Positions 24,958-33,367 of a DNA stretch of 64,000 nt are shown in pieces. The translations under genes were made by a program, and so were the position numbers. Each line of letters starts with the position of its first letter. Within the stretch, counting starts at the first letter, position 1. The stretch is from the NCBI GenBank assembly GCA_944326565.1, contig CALVEL010000004.1:178163-242162 (forward strand), written 5' to 3'. This DNA comes from Candidatus Gastranaerophilales bacterium (GTDB lineage: Bacteria; Cyanobacteriota; Vampirovibrionia; Gastranaerophilales; Gastranaerophilaceae). The notes below the pieces were generated by a model. That model searched no databases. It was not told the origin of the DNA and saw nothing but the letters and a program-made list of their open reading frames with translations.

Positions 24958-26295
24958 TTATTCTTTTAAGAATGTCTCATAATTTCTTGCAAGCAAATGA
25001 GTTCTTACCTGGTTAATCAAGTCAAGAGCAACACCTACCATGATTATTAATGAAGTAGCTCCGATACCTTGTAAAGTTTTGATGTTTGTCACATAACTTG
25101 CAAAAGACGGAACTAAAGCAATAATGCCTAATCCCATAGCTCCGATAAAGGTTGTTTTTGAAAGAATTTTATCAAGAGCTTCAGCCGTAGGCTTACCGGG
25201 TTTTATACCGGGAATTGAAGATCCGTATTTTTTCAAATTAGTTGCAATATCTTTAGGCTGCATATTTGGCATAATTGAAGCATAGAAAAATGTCAATGCA
25301 ACAATTAATGCAAAATACAGAGCATAATATACAAGTCCGTCAGGACTCATTATTGTCGTAAGTTTAACAACAAAATTCTTTACTGCAACAGAGTTAAAAT
25401 CAGCTTGACTTACAATACTTAATACTGTTGAAGGGAAAAGTAGTATTGCAATAGCAAAGATAATAGGCATTACACCGCCCGGGTTAAGTTTGAACGGAAT
25501 AAATGAATTCATTCCTCCATATACTTTATTTCCTACTTGACGTTTAGGATTTACAATAATTACTTTTCTTACTGCTTCTTGCATTATTACAATAAATATC
25601 ATTGTTACGAAGAATATAGCAAGTAAAGCAATTAATCCTAATTGCATTGCAGTGCTTTTTGATACCATTTCGAAAGTTCTTGATGCATATACAGGTATTC
25701 CTGATAAAATACCTACAAAGATTATCAAAGAACCTCCATTACCTATACCTTTTTCTGTTATAAGTTCAGATATCCACATTACAAGTACTGAACCTGCTGT
25801 CAATACAGCAATTGAGCTTATATAGAACATGAAGTGATTTACATCAGGTGCTATAGCTCCAGGTAAGTGGCGCATGAACATCATAAAAATCAATGATTGA
25901 AATACAGCAAGTACAACTGTAAATACTCTGGTGTATTGTGATAATTTTCTTCTGCCTGCTTCACCTTCCTCTTTTTGAAGTTTTTCTAGTGATGGAATTA
26001 CAACAGAGACAAGCTGCATTATAATTGATGCCGTTATATAAGGTCCTATACCTAACGCAAATATTGATACCTTACCTAAAGCACCACCTGAAAATAAGTC
26101 CAAAAATCCAATAATATTGTTTCCTTGTGCAATATTGCTGAATACTTGGTTATTAATACCATACAGAGGCATTTGAACTCCAAAACGGAATGCAGCAATC
26201 ATTATGAATGTGAAAATGATTTTTTGTTTCAATCCTGATGCTTGCCACATTGACATCAAATCATCTGTTGTAGGCATTTTTATTCCTTGTGCCAT
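24958..26295 (-). CDS. secY: Protein translocase subunit SecY
   Basis: The pore of the Sec translocon. 445 residues with ten transmembrane helices. Recognisable family segments: QMPLYGINNQVF early, ALGIGPYITASIIMQLV, EEGEAGRRKLSQYTR, ISELITEKGIGNGGSLIIF, and the late cytoplasmic loop with YGSSIPGIKPGKPT. ATG overlaps the rplO stop by one base (TAATG), indicating translational coupling. Usual spc-operon followers (adk, map, infA) are absent. Confidence 0.97.
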   Translation of the reverse strand: MAQGIKMPTTDDLMSMWQASGLKQKIIFTFIMIAAFRFGVQMPLYGINNQVFSNIAQGNNIIGFLDLFSGGALGKVSIFALGIGPYITASIIMQLVSVVIPSLEKLQKEEGEAGRRKLSQYTRVFTVVLAVFQSLIFMMFMRHLPGAIAPDVNHFMFYISSIAVLTAGSVLVMWISELITEKGIGNGGSLIIFVGILSGIPVYASRTFEMVSKSTAMQLGLIALLAIFFVTMIFIVIMQEAVRKVIIVNPKRQVGNKVYGGMNSFIPFKLNPGGVMPIIFAIAILLFPSTVLSIVSQADFNSVAVKNFVVKLTTIMSPDGLVYYALYFALIVALTFFYASIMPNMQPKDIATNLKKYGSSIPGIKPGKPTAEALDKILSKTTFIGAMGLGIIALVPSFASYVTNIKTLQGIGATSLIIMVGVALDLINQVRTHLLARNYETFLKE

Positions 26296-26747
26296 TATAC
26301 TAACTCAACCTTTCCGCCTGCTTTTTCAATTTTTTCTTTTGCTGATGGTGTGAAATAATTTGCTTTTACTGTAATTGCTTCTTTTATTTCGCCATTGCCT
26401 AATATTCTTAAAAGTTCAGCAGATGGATGTATTCTTCTTGCTTCTTTTAAAGCTGATAAAGTTATTTCTTTCATACCTAATTGAGCAAGTCTGCCTACAT
26501 TGATTTCTGCTGATACAGGTTTTTTGTACACTTGGAAACCTTTTAATTTAGGTAATCTTCTATATGCAGGCATTTGTCCACCTTCAAATCCTCTTTTTGA
26601 AGAGCTTCCAGAGCGTTGTCCTTCACCGTTATGTCCGCGGCAAGAAGTCTTACCATGACCTGATGAGCGTCCTCTGCCTACTCTTTTACTTTTGTGTGTT
26701 GAACCTTCTGCAGGTTTTAAGTTTTCTAATTTAATTGTATCTGTCAT
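26295..26747 (-). CDS. rplO: 50S ribosomal protein L15
   Basis: 150 residues. The basic Gly-rich N-terminus (KRVGRGRSSGHGKTSCRGHNG) and the GFEGGQMPAYRRLPKLKGF signature are diagnostic. AAAGGA precedes ATG. It lies between rpmD and secY as in the classical spc operon. Confidence 0.97.
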   Translation of the reverse strand: MTDTIKLENLKPAEGSTHKSKRVGRGRSSGHGKTSCRGHNGEGQRSGSSSKRGFEGGQMPAYRRLPKLKGFQVYKKPVSAEINVGRLAQLGMKEITLSALKEARRIHPSAELLRILGNGEIKEAITVKANYFTPSAKEKIEKAGGKVELV

Positions 26748-26801
26748 TTTTATTTTCCTTTATTTTTTGTGTACCGCTCGCGTTAACTTACGCAGTAATT
26801 A

Positions 26802-26987
26802 TTATTCTGCAACTTCTAAAAGGTGTGATACTTTATTTACCATACCCATTATTGTCGCACTGTTTAAATGTTCTACTACTTGGTCTTTTTTAGTCAAACC
26901 GAGACCTCTTACAACTCTTCTTTGAGCTTCAGAAGCACCGATAAGGCTTTTTACCAATTTAATTTTTATTTTTTTTGTATCTGCCAT
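26802..26987 (-). CDS. rpmD: 50S ribosomal protein L30
   Basis: 61 residues. Short single-domain L30: KIKIKLVKSLIGASEAQRRV followed by VRGLGLTKKDQVVEH. AAAAAGGA precedes ATG. Bacterial L30 is normally ~60 residues. Confidence 0.96.
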   Translation of the reverse strand: MADTKKIKIKLVKSLIGASEAQRRVVRGLGLTKKDQVVEHLNSATIMGMVNKVSHLLEVAE

Positions 26988-27011
26988 TTGTTAATTCCTT
27001 TTTATCATTTA

Positions 27012-27075
27012 TCATTCTGAGGCTTTTTTGAGATTCTTCGCCAATACAGGCTCAGAATGATTTTCGAAGAATCTC
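27012..27075. repeat. Compound interleaved inverted repeat between rpsE and rpmD
   Basis: TCATTCTGAG (27012-27021) pairs with CTCAGAATGA (27051-27060), and GAGATTCTTCG (27030-27040) pairs with CGAAGAATCTC (27065-27075). The arms interleave, a pseudoknot-type order if transcribed. The inner part, AGATTCTTCG ... CTCAGAATGA (27031-27060), resembles the CATTCTGAG ... CGAAGAATCT repeats dispersed in many bacterial genomes (from memory). I saw no second copy in the window. Confidence 0.7.
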
Positions 27076-27123
27076 TTTATTCTATTCTGTTTATATAAAA
27101 TATTTAGGCAATTGGCTGCTTGA

Positions 27124-27750
27124 CTAATTTAATAATTCAGCCATTGTCAAGCCGCGTTTTTTAGCAACTTCATTAAATGGTGTTAAAGCTTTTAATGCTT
27201 CAATTGTTGCGTTCGCAGCATTTAAAGGTGATTTTGAGCCTAAAGATTTTGATAATATATTTTCAATACCTGCAAGTTCCAATACTGAACGTACGGCACC
27301 ACCTGCAATAATACCTGTACCTTGTGATGCAGGTCTTAACATAACAGCGCCTGCGCCTGAGCGTCCTGTGATTGGATGTGGAATTGTTGTTTTGAAAATA
27401 GGCACTGTGATAAGATTTTTTCTGCCATCGGCAATAGCTTTTTGAATAGCGATAATTACTTCAGAAGCTTTTGCACAGCCTACACCAACTTGTCCTTTTT
27501 GGTTACCAACGATAACGATAGCTCTAAAGCTTAATTTTTTGCCGCCTTTAACAACCTTTGTAACACGGCTTATTTGGACTACTCTTTCAGTCCATTCGCT
27601 TTGAGGTTTTTCTTCTACTGTTTCGATTTTTTGTTTTCTGCCACGGCCTTTTTTGCCTTTTGCAGGTTTTTCTTCAACATTTTCAACTGTTTCTGTTGTT
27701 TCTTCAACTGCTGATTCAATTGAAATTTCTTCTTTGTTTTCTAAATCCAT
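27124..27750 (-). CDS. rpsE: 30S ribosomal protein S5 with N-terminal extension
   Basis: 208 residues. Residues ~53-208 are a standard S5: [51 protein letters not shown] and [17 protein letters not shown]. The first ~50 residues are an extra tail, acidic then Lys/Arg-rich ([11 protein letters not shown]). AAAGG precedes ATG. It heads the rpsE-rpmD-rplO-secY unit; rplR, which normally precedes rpsE, is missing upstream. Confidence 0.96.
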   Translation of the reverse strand: MDLENKEEISIESAVEETTETVENVEEKPAKGKKGRGRKQKIETVEEKPQSEWTERVVQISRVTKVVKGGKKLSFRAIVIVGNQKGQVGVGCAKASEVIIAIQKAIADGRKNLITVPIFKTTIPHPITGRSGAGAVMLRPASQGTGIIAGGAVRSVLELAGIENILSKSLGSKSPLNAANATIEALKALTPFNEVAKKRGLTMAELLN

Positions 27751-27868
27751 TGATTTTACCTTTCATGTTAATTGAATTTAATACTTTTTATTTTTTTCGA
27801 ATACGCCAAAGTAATGCTAATCAAAGCTTTTGGAATTCATATTCGCGAGTAACTTTTCTGACATACTA

Positions 27869-27898
27869 AAAATATCATAAATATTTTTGTTATGTCAA
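27869..27898 (-). promoter_or_regulatory. Promoter of the rpsE unit
   Basis: Reverse strand: TTGACA (27893-27898), 18 bp, TATTTT (27869-27874). The ~110-base leader contains CGAATA/TATTCG and CCAAAG/CTTTTGG arms, which could form a hairpin used for ribosomal-protein autoregulation (inference). Confidence 0.55.
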
Positions 27899-27939
27899 GT
27901 CAATTAATTAATTTTGTATAAAAAATTTATAGAAAACGA

Positions 27940-28518
27940 TTATTGATTGAGATAAACGCATCTTACGCCTAATAGTTTTATGTTATCGGCATAAGCATTT
28001 GTAACTCCGTTTATAAAATTAGCTGTATAGTGACCGTTGCGATCATATCTGTCTTTCAGCCAATAATTACCATATCTAAAAGATTTTTCATCCCAAAAGA
28101 GCAAATTATCGTTTGGATTGCAAAAATAATTTACTTTGTTTGCTGATTCAGTACATTTTAAATTGTCATTATGGCAAGATTTCATAAAGGTTTCTTTATC
28201 TTTAATAATTTGTTTATTTGTCACCATTGATATTTTGCAGGTTGCAGATGCTCTCCATAATTCCCAAGCTTGTTCTCGTGTTGGCAGTTCCATTCCTTTT
28301 GAATGACAATAGCTCTCTGCTGAATCAAAATCCATAGGACCAGCATTTATACTATCTACTATAATATTAGTTCCAGTAAGGCTTGTAGAATCGGCAGGGT
28401 CAATCTGCGGGTATAGATTTTGGTATTCGCTGATTTCACCTGTATGCAGGAGTATAAGAAAAATAATACCAATACTTAATAAACCGATTATTGTTACATT
28501 TTTATTGCTTTCATTCAT
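27940..28518 (-). CDS. Membrane-anchored protein with FISUMP/DUF1566-like domain
   Basis: 192 residues. An N-terminal transmembrane helix (~8-26, VTIIGLLSIGIIFLILL) is followed by an extracytoplasmic domain. Its phrases AESYCHSKGMELPTREQAW and a C-terminal LGVRCVY resemble the FISUMP/DUF1566 or FGE-like lectin folds, which have LPT-E-W near the start and VRCV at the end. Five or more Cys suggest disulfides. It starts 4 bp after the phosphomutase stop with no Shine-Dalgarno site, so it is probably translationally coupled. Role unknown. Confidence 0.55.
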   Translation of the reverse strand: MNESNKNVTIIGLLSIGIIFLILLHTGEISEYQNLYPQIDPADSTSLTGTNIIVDSINAGPMDFDSAESYCHSKGMELPTREQAWELWRASATCKISMVTNKQIIKDKETFMKSCHNDNLKCTESANKVNYFCNPNDNLLFWDEKSFRYGNYWLKDRYDRNGHYTANFINGVTNAYADNIKLLGVRCVYLNQ

Positions 28519-28522
28519 AGTT

Positions 28523-29983
28523 TTATTTTAATATATCTTCCAAAGTTTTAATCATACAATTTTTGTATCTTTCGCACTCTTCTTTGTTTTTTCCTTCAAA
28601 TCTTAGTGTAAATACAGGTTCTGTATTACTTTGTCTTATTAGTGCAAAGCCACCGTCAAATACAATCCTCATTCCGTCAAGAGTTATTATATCTTTGATT
28701 TCACTATTAAAAAGATTTTTGTTATTTATGATACATGATTTTACTTTTTCTAACGTTTCTTTTTTCTTTTCATTCGGACAAGGAAAACGTACTTCATCTG
28801 ATGAGCATACTTTTTCGAATGGTGTAAGCATATCTTGTAATTTGAATTGAGAGTTAGCTTTTTTATGTTTTGCTATAATTTCTATAATTCTGCATCCTGC
28901 ATATATAGCATCATCAAATCCGTAGTATTTATCTTTAAAGAAAGTATGCCCGCTCATTTCACCTGCAAGAAGAGCATTTGTTTCTTTCATTTTATCTTTT
29001 ATGTACCCATGACCAGTTTTACACATAACAGCATGTCCACCTGCATTATTAATGCTGTCGAAAAGGACTTGTGAACATTTTACTTCACTTACAACTGTTA
29101 ATTCATTTTTATTATCCATTGTATCTAAAAGGTCAGTTGCATAAATAAGTAATAACTTATCACCTGTTAGAGGAATACCTTCTGGGGTAATCACTCCGAT
29201 TCTATCACTGTCACCGTCATATGCAATACCGACATCAGCTTTATTTTCTATGACAGTTTCTTCTATTATTTTTAAAGTTTTTAAATCACTTGGATTGGGA
29301 TGATGGTTTGGGAAGGTGCCATCAGGTGTCGAAAACAATTCAATAACATCACATCCAAGTTCTTTATATAGTTGGGGGCCAACAATACCGCCTGTAGCGT
29401 TTGCGCTGTCTACAACTACTTTTATACCTTCGCCTATTTTACCAAATCTTTTTTTCATATCTGCAATATAGTCAGGAATTATATTATATTCTTTTATTGT
29501 ACCTATACAATCAGTATTTCTATTTTTTTTCTCAAATTCTTTGAATGTTAATTCTTTTACTTCTTTAATTTGGGATTCATTTAATGTTCTACCGGCATAG
29601 GTCATTTTCATTCCGTTATATTCTTTAGGATTATGACTTGCAGTTATTATCATGGCTCCTGCAACTTTTTCACCATTAGTTATTTCTGCTGGAATTCCAA
29701 CAACTTCACTATAGTATCCTATCGGGGTTGGCGCCAGTCCTAAATCTACAACGTTTGCTCCAGTTGAAATGATTCCTTCTGTCAGAGCATTTGAAAGTGC
29801 GGGAGAATGTGTTCTTGCATCTCGTGTAACTGTTATCCATATGGTGTTACAAGTTTTGTTCGTTTGTTTCTTTAAATATTCTACAAAGGCTCTGCCAGTA
29901 TAAAAAAATAGCTCTTCAGTTATGTCATCACCATAAATGCCTCTTATATCATTTTTGCCAAATGCATGTTCATATTTTTTCAT
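28523..29983 (-). CDS. manB: Phosphomannomutase / phosphoglucomutase
   Basis: 486 residues of the alpha-D-phosphohexomutase family, moving phosphate between C6 and C1 of mannose or glucose for nucleotide-sugar synthesis. All four loops are present: phosphoserine loop ITASHNPKEYNGMK, metal loop DGDSDRIGV, sugar loop GEMSGH and phosphate-binding RQSNTEP. GGGAG lies upstream of ATG. manB versus algC/pgm specificity cannot be decided from the sequence. Confidence 0.9.
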   Translation of the reverse strand: MKKYEHAFGKNDIRGIYGDDITEELFFYTGRAFVEYLKKQTNKTCNTIWITVTRDARTHSPALSNALTEGIISTGANVVDLGLAPTPIGYYSEVVGIPAEITNGEKVAGAMIITASHNPKEYNGMKMTYAGRTLNESQIKEVKELTFKEFEKKNRNTDCIGTIKEYNIIPDYIADMKKRFGKIGEGIKVVVDSANATGGIVGPQLYKELGCDVIELFSTPDGTFPNHHPNPSDLKTLKIIEETVIENKADVGIAYDGDSDRIGVITPEGIPLTGDKLLLIYATDLLDTMDNKNELTVVSEVKCSQVLFDSINNAGGHAVMCKTGHGYIKDKMKETNALLAGEMSGHTFFKDKYYGFDDAIYAGCRIIEIIAKHKKANSQFKLQDMLTPFEKVCSSDEVRFPCPNEKKKETLEKVKSCIINNKNLFNSEIKDIITLDGMRIVFDGGFALIRQSNTEPVFTLRFEGKNKEECERYKNCMIKTLEDILK

Positions 29984-30024
29984 AAATTTTTCTCCCTAGA
30001 TATTTCAACTATAATTAATATAGC

Positions 30025-30915
30025 ATGGATATAAAGATTTTATTTAATAATTTATTAAATAGACAGCAATCTGCAGGTATTCTTTTCATTCTTCCTGCTA
30101 TTATCGGCACTTTGATTTTTATTATAATACCTGTTATATGTTCTTTTGGATTAAGTTTTTGCAAGTGGGATTTAATTAATCCCATACAGTTTGTTGGATT
30201 TCAAAATTACAACGAAATTTTTTCGGAACCTTTATTTTTCAAAATTCTCATGAATACCGTTGTTTTTGCACTTACAACCTCCATTTTAGGTGTATTAATT
30301 CCGCTAGTATTAGCATGTATATTGAATACTAAAATAAAAGGAGCTGAATTTTTTAAGACTGCTTATTTTATCCCTTTCATTACTCCAATGATAGTTGTAG
30401 GAATTATTTGGGAATGGATATTCGATCCCAATATAGGTTTTTTAGCCAATTTTTTAAATATACACATTAACTGGCTCTATGACACAAATTTTGCAATGCC
30501 TGCTTTGATTATTGTATCGGTATGGAAACTTATCGGCTATAATATGATAATTTTTCTTGCCTCATTAAGCGGTATCTCAAATAGTCTGTTTGAAGCTGCT
30601 AAAATTGATGGGGCTAGTTCAGTTGAAACTTTTTTTAACATCACCATTCCGATGTTGTCGCCATCTATATTTTTTGTGGTGATAATTACGGCTATAAGCT
30701 CTTTTCAAGTTTTTGATCTTATTTATTTAATGACACAAGGCGGACCTTTAGACAGTACAAATGTTCTCGTATATGCCATATATAAAAATGCGTTTGAGTA
30801 TTTTAATATTGGTAAAGCAAGTGCTATTGCTTATGTTCTGTTTTTAATTATTCTTATACTTACTCTATTTCAGTGGGGAATAAGAAAAAAGATAGTTTAT
30901 AACGAGATTGACTAA
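30025..30915 (+). CDS. Orphan sugar ABC transporter permease (MalF/UgpA type)
   Basis: 296 residues with six transmembrane helices and the CUT1 permease signature EAAKIDGASSVETFFNITIPMLSP (ATPase-docking EAA loop, ~190-213). Such permeases work as heterodimers with a MalG-type partner, an ATPase and a binding protein, none of which lies nearby. TATAAT (30010-30015) ends 9 bases before ATG and no Shine-Dalgarno site is seen, so the mRNA may be leaderless. Its last 4 bases overlap the opposing gene. Confidence 0.85.
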   Translation: MDIKILFNNLLNRQQSAGILFILPAIIGTLIFIIIPVICSFGLSFCKWDLINPIQFVGFQNYNEIFSEPLFFKILMNTVVFALTTSILGVLIPLVLACILNTKIKGAEFFKTAYFIPFITPMIVVGIIWEWIFDPNIGFLANFLNIHINWLYDTNFAMPALIIVSVWKLIGYNMIIFLASLSGISNSLFEAAKIDGASSVETFFNITIPMLSPSIFFVVIITAISSFQVFDLIYLMTQGGPLDSTNVLVYAIYKNAFEYFNIGKASAIAYVLFLIILILTLFQWGIRKKIVYNEID

Positions 30916-31289
30916 TTTTTTATTATTTTCTTATAAAGTTTATTTTCTGGTGCACTGTTGCTCATTTTTATTATAATTTCATATAATTCTTTTAGATAGT
31001 TTTGTTTTTTCGAATCAATTTCTGTTTTTTTAATTTTAAAATCCTTTATTATCTCATTGCCTGATTTAGCATATTGTGGTGTATATGTGCTAAATTCAAA
31101 TTTGTTTTTAGCATTATAATCTACTGCAATTTTTACAAAGTAATCATGAGCTTCAATTTTTTTTCTTGCATCATTTAATTTTTGAAATTTATTATTACTA
31201 ACTGCATAATCAGCTAATTCTTCCAAAGTCTTGGTCTTTAGAAATTTTGCCTGGAATGATTGTTTTGAAGTTGTACTATTTATATTCAC
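30912..31289 (-). CDS. Small hypothetical protein with F-x-A-K-F N-terminal motif
   Basis: 125 residues from GTG 31289, which has GGAG 7 bases upstream; a TTG at 31301 is the alternative. SKQSFQAKFLKTKTLEELADYA near the N-terminus aligns with PFRARLNKTPSVEKAEKYA of the neighbouring gene (31308-31670), so the two are tandem paralogues. The remainder is Lys-rich and helical. No signal peptide; function unknown. Confidence 0.65.
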   Translation of the reverse strand: MNINSTTSKQSFQAKFLKTKTLEELADYAVSNNKFQKLNDARKKIEAHDYFVKIAVDYNAKNKFEFSTYTPQYAKSGNEIIKDFKIKKTEIDSKKQNYLKELYEIIIKMSNSAPENKLYKKIIKN

Positions 31290-31307
31290 TTTAGTCTCCA
31301 ATTTTAT

Positions 31308-31670
31308 TTAAAATATAGAAAATACTTTTTTATGCAGATCACTTTTTGGATTGAAAAGCTCTTTTAGAGTATTATAAGTAATTTCACCTATATCTGATAT
31401 TTTACTTATAGTATAGTCAAGTTTATTTTTTTGTGTACCGTGGATGTTAGTAGAATTTATTACTATTCTTATGCAATCGCAAGGTTTGATATTGTGTCTT
31501 GCATTTACGGAAACTTCAACTTGTTTGTATATTTTTTTGAAATTTTTTCTCATTTCTTTGTATAATTCTGATTCTCCGATTGAATGAGCATATTTTTCTG
31601 CTTTTTCTACAGATGGGGTTTTGTTTAATCTTGCTCTAAAGGGTGTATTTTGATTTTTTTTAATTTCCAT
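31308..31670 (-). CDS. Small hypothetical protein, tandem paralogue
   Basis: 120 residues. Shares with the downstream gene the pattern [SP]F[QR]A[KR][FL]-x-KT, then E-x-A-x-x-YA-x-S, an RK pair and a V-x-V strand. Basic, with single Cys pair CDC near residue 65. AAGGT precedes ATG. The two genes lie 18 bp apart in one unit. Function unknown. Confidence 0.65.
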   Translation of the reverse strand: MEIKKNQNTPFRARLNKTPSVEKAEKYAHSIGESELYKEMRKNFKKIYKQVEVSVNARHNIKPCDCIRIVINSTNIHGTQKNKLDYTISKISDIGEITYNTLKELFNPKSDLHKKVFSIF

Positions 31671-31817
31671 ATGATTTACCTTTTTTATTTTTAAGTTTGT
31701 GAAGAAATTTTTTTGCTAAATTTTGTTATATTTTTGTAACGATTTAACTTTTTTTATTTAAGTTTTTTCAAAATTATGCCGATTGAAAATACATACATTT
31801 AAAAAGGAGTGTGTATC

Positions 31818-31958
31818 ATGGATTTTGAAAACTTAGAAAATGAAAAAATTATTATTGAAATAAGAGCTTTGATAGATGAAAGTGATGATCTTGATGATAT
31901 TGACGGGTATTGTCAATTTATGCGAGAAATGATTTTGAATACCTCCGGTTTGAATTAG
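31818..31958 (+). CDS. 46-residue acidic small protein
   Basis: ATG 31818 follows an ideal AAGGAG. The 46 codons run to TAG 31958 and encode a strongly acidic peptide (MDFENLENEKIIIEIRALID, then ESDDLDDIDGY...). It ends 50 bp before the CoA-disulfide reductase start and is probably co-transcribed. No homologue recognised. The strong ribosome binding site argues that it is translated. Confidence 0.6.
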   Translation: MDFENLENEKIIIEIRALIDESDDLDDIDGYCQFMREMILNTSGLN

Positions 31959-32008
31959 CCGTTTGTGTAATGCTTGAATTTTCTCAGAACAGTAAAATTA
32001 ATACTGTT

Positions 32009-33367
32009 ATGAAAATTGTTATATTAGGCGGTGTAGCAGCAGGTGCAAAAGCCGCTGCTAAAGCGAGAAGACTCTTGCCTGATGCCAAAATTGATTTATA
32101 TACAGATGATACGCATATATCATATTCAGCTTGTGGACTTCCTTATTATATAGAAGGAAATTTTGAAGATTACAAACTTCTTTTGGTTCGCTCTCCTGAA
32201 GAATTTGAAAAAAGTAACATACATATACACTTGCAAAATCGTGCCGTTAAAATATTACCTTCTTCAAAGCAAGTCTTAATACAATCTTTGACGGCCCATG
32301 AGGCTTTTTTAGTAGAATACGATAAATTGATTATTGCAATCGGTGCAACTCCTGTAATTCCGCCAATTAAAAATGTTAACCTGAATAACGTTTTTACTGT
32401 CCGTAAAATTGAAGATGGAATTGCCATAAGAAATATTGCAGAAAAATCTAAAAATGCTGTAATTATTGGTGGTGGATATATCGGTATTGAAATGCTTGAG
32501 GCATTAGTAAAACAAAATTTAAATGTTACGCTTATTGAGTATTCTAAAACAATAATGCAGACATTTGATGATGATATGTCACAGCTTATTTTAAACCAAT
32601 TAAATTACATAAATGAAGGAAGATTTAAGATATTAACTTCAGAGATAGCAACAGAATTTTCAGGAGACAATGAAGGTGTAAAGTTTGTAAAGACTGGATC
32701 TGGCAAAGAAATAGCCGCTGATTTTGTTGTAATATGTGCAGGGGTAAGACCAAATACTGAAATTGCAATTGAAGCAGGTATTGAAATAGGAGTGACAGGA
32801 GCAATTAAAGTTAATGAAAAAATGGAAACAAATATAAAAGATATTTATGCTTGCGGAGACTGCGTAGAAGAAAATTTAATTATTACTAATTCAAAAATAT
32901 GGCTTCCTCTTGGAACTAATGCTAATAAAGAAGGCAGAACTGCTGCAATTAATGCTTGCGGTGGGGATGATAAATTTATCGGAGTCTTGGGCTCAGCAGT
33001 TACACGTTGTCTCTCTTTAACTATGTCAATGACGGGTCTTAGTGTAAAAGCAGCAGAACAGCTAGGGATTGAAACTATTTTTGCAAAAGTTACGAAAGAC
33101 GATAAAGTCGGGTATATGCCTGATGTTAATAATATTACTCTAAAGCTTATTGCTGATAAAAAAACAGGTAAACTTTTAGGATGTCAAGGAGTTGGGGCTG
33201 GTGATGCAGACAAAAGAGTAAACACAGTAACAACAGCTCTTTTAGCAGGGCTTACTGTAGAAGAATTTCATCGTAATGATCTTACTTATGCACCACCGTT
33301 TTCTCCTACAATTGATCCATTACTAAATGCTGCTCAAATACTTATTTCGAAGCTTTCTCAAAGTTAA
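32009..33367 (+). CDS. CoA-disulfide reductase-like FAD oxidoreductase
   Basis: 452 residues from ATG 32009. The FAD motif starts at once (KIVILGGVAAGAKAAAK), as in CoA-disulfide reductase / NADH oxidase / persulfide reductase enzymes. The redox-active Cys is in SYSACGLPYY (~residue 43). The NAD(P)H motif IIGGGYIGIEM (~150) and the second FAD motif DIYACGDC are present, plus the C-terminal dimer domain. There is no rhodanese extension. It likely reduces CoA-disulfide, O2 or persulfides. Starts upstream (31910, 31970) lack a ribosome binding site and would overlap the small gene. A 7-bp inverted repeat touches ATG. Confidence 0.87.
   Translation: MKIVILGGVAAGAKAAAKARRLLPDAKIDLYTDDTHISYSACGLPYYIEGNFEDYKLLLVRSPEEFEKSNIHIHLQNRAVKILPSSKQVLIQSLTAHEAFLVEYDKLIIAIGATPVIPPIKNVNLNNVFTVRKIEDGIAIRNIAEKSKNAVIIGGGYIGIEMLEALVKQNLNVTLIEYSKTIMQTFDDDMSQLILNQLNYINEGRFKILTSEIATEFSGDNEGVKFVKTGSGKEIAADFVVICAGVRPNTEIAIEAGIEIGVTGAIKVNEKMETNIKDIYACGDCVEENLIITNSKIWLPLGTNANKEGRTAAINACGGDDKFIGVLGSAVTRCLSLTMSMTGLSVKAAEQLGIETIFAKVTKDDKVGYMPDVNNITLKLIADKKTGKLLGCQGVGAGDADKRVNTVTTALLAGLTVEEFHRNDLTYAPPFSPTIDPLLNAAQILISKLSQS

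Noticed and set aside
31910..32008. Longer N-terminus of the CoA-disulfide reductase
   Set aside because: No ribosome binding site, overlap with the acidic small gene, and the FAD motif normally begins at the N-terminus.
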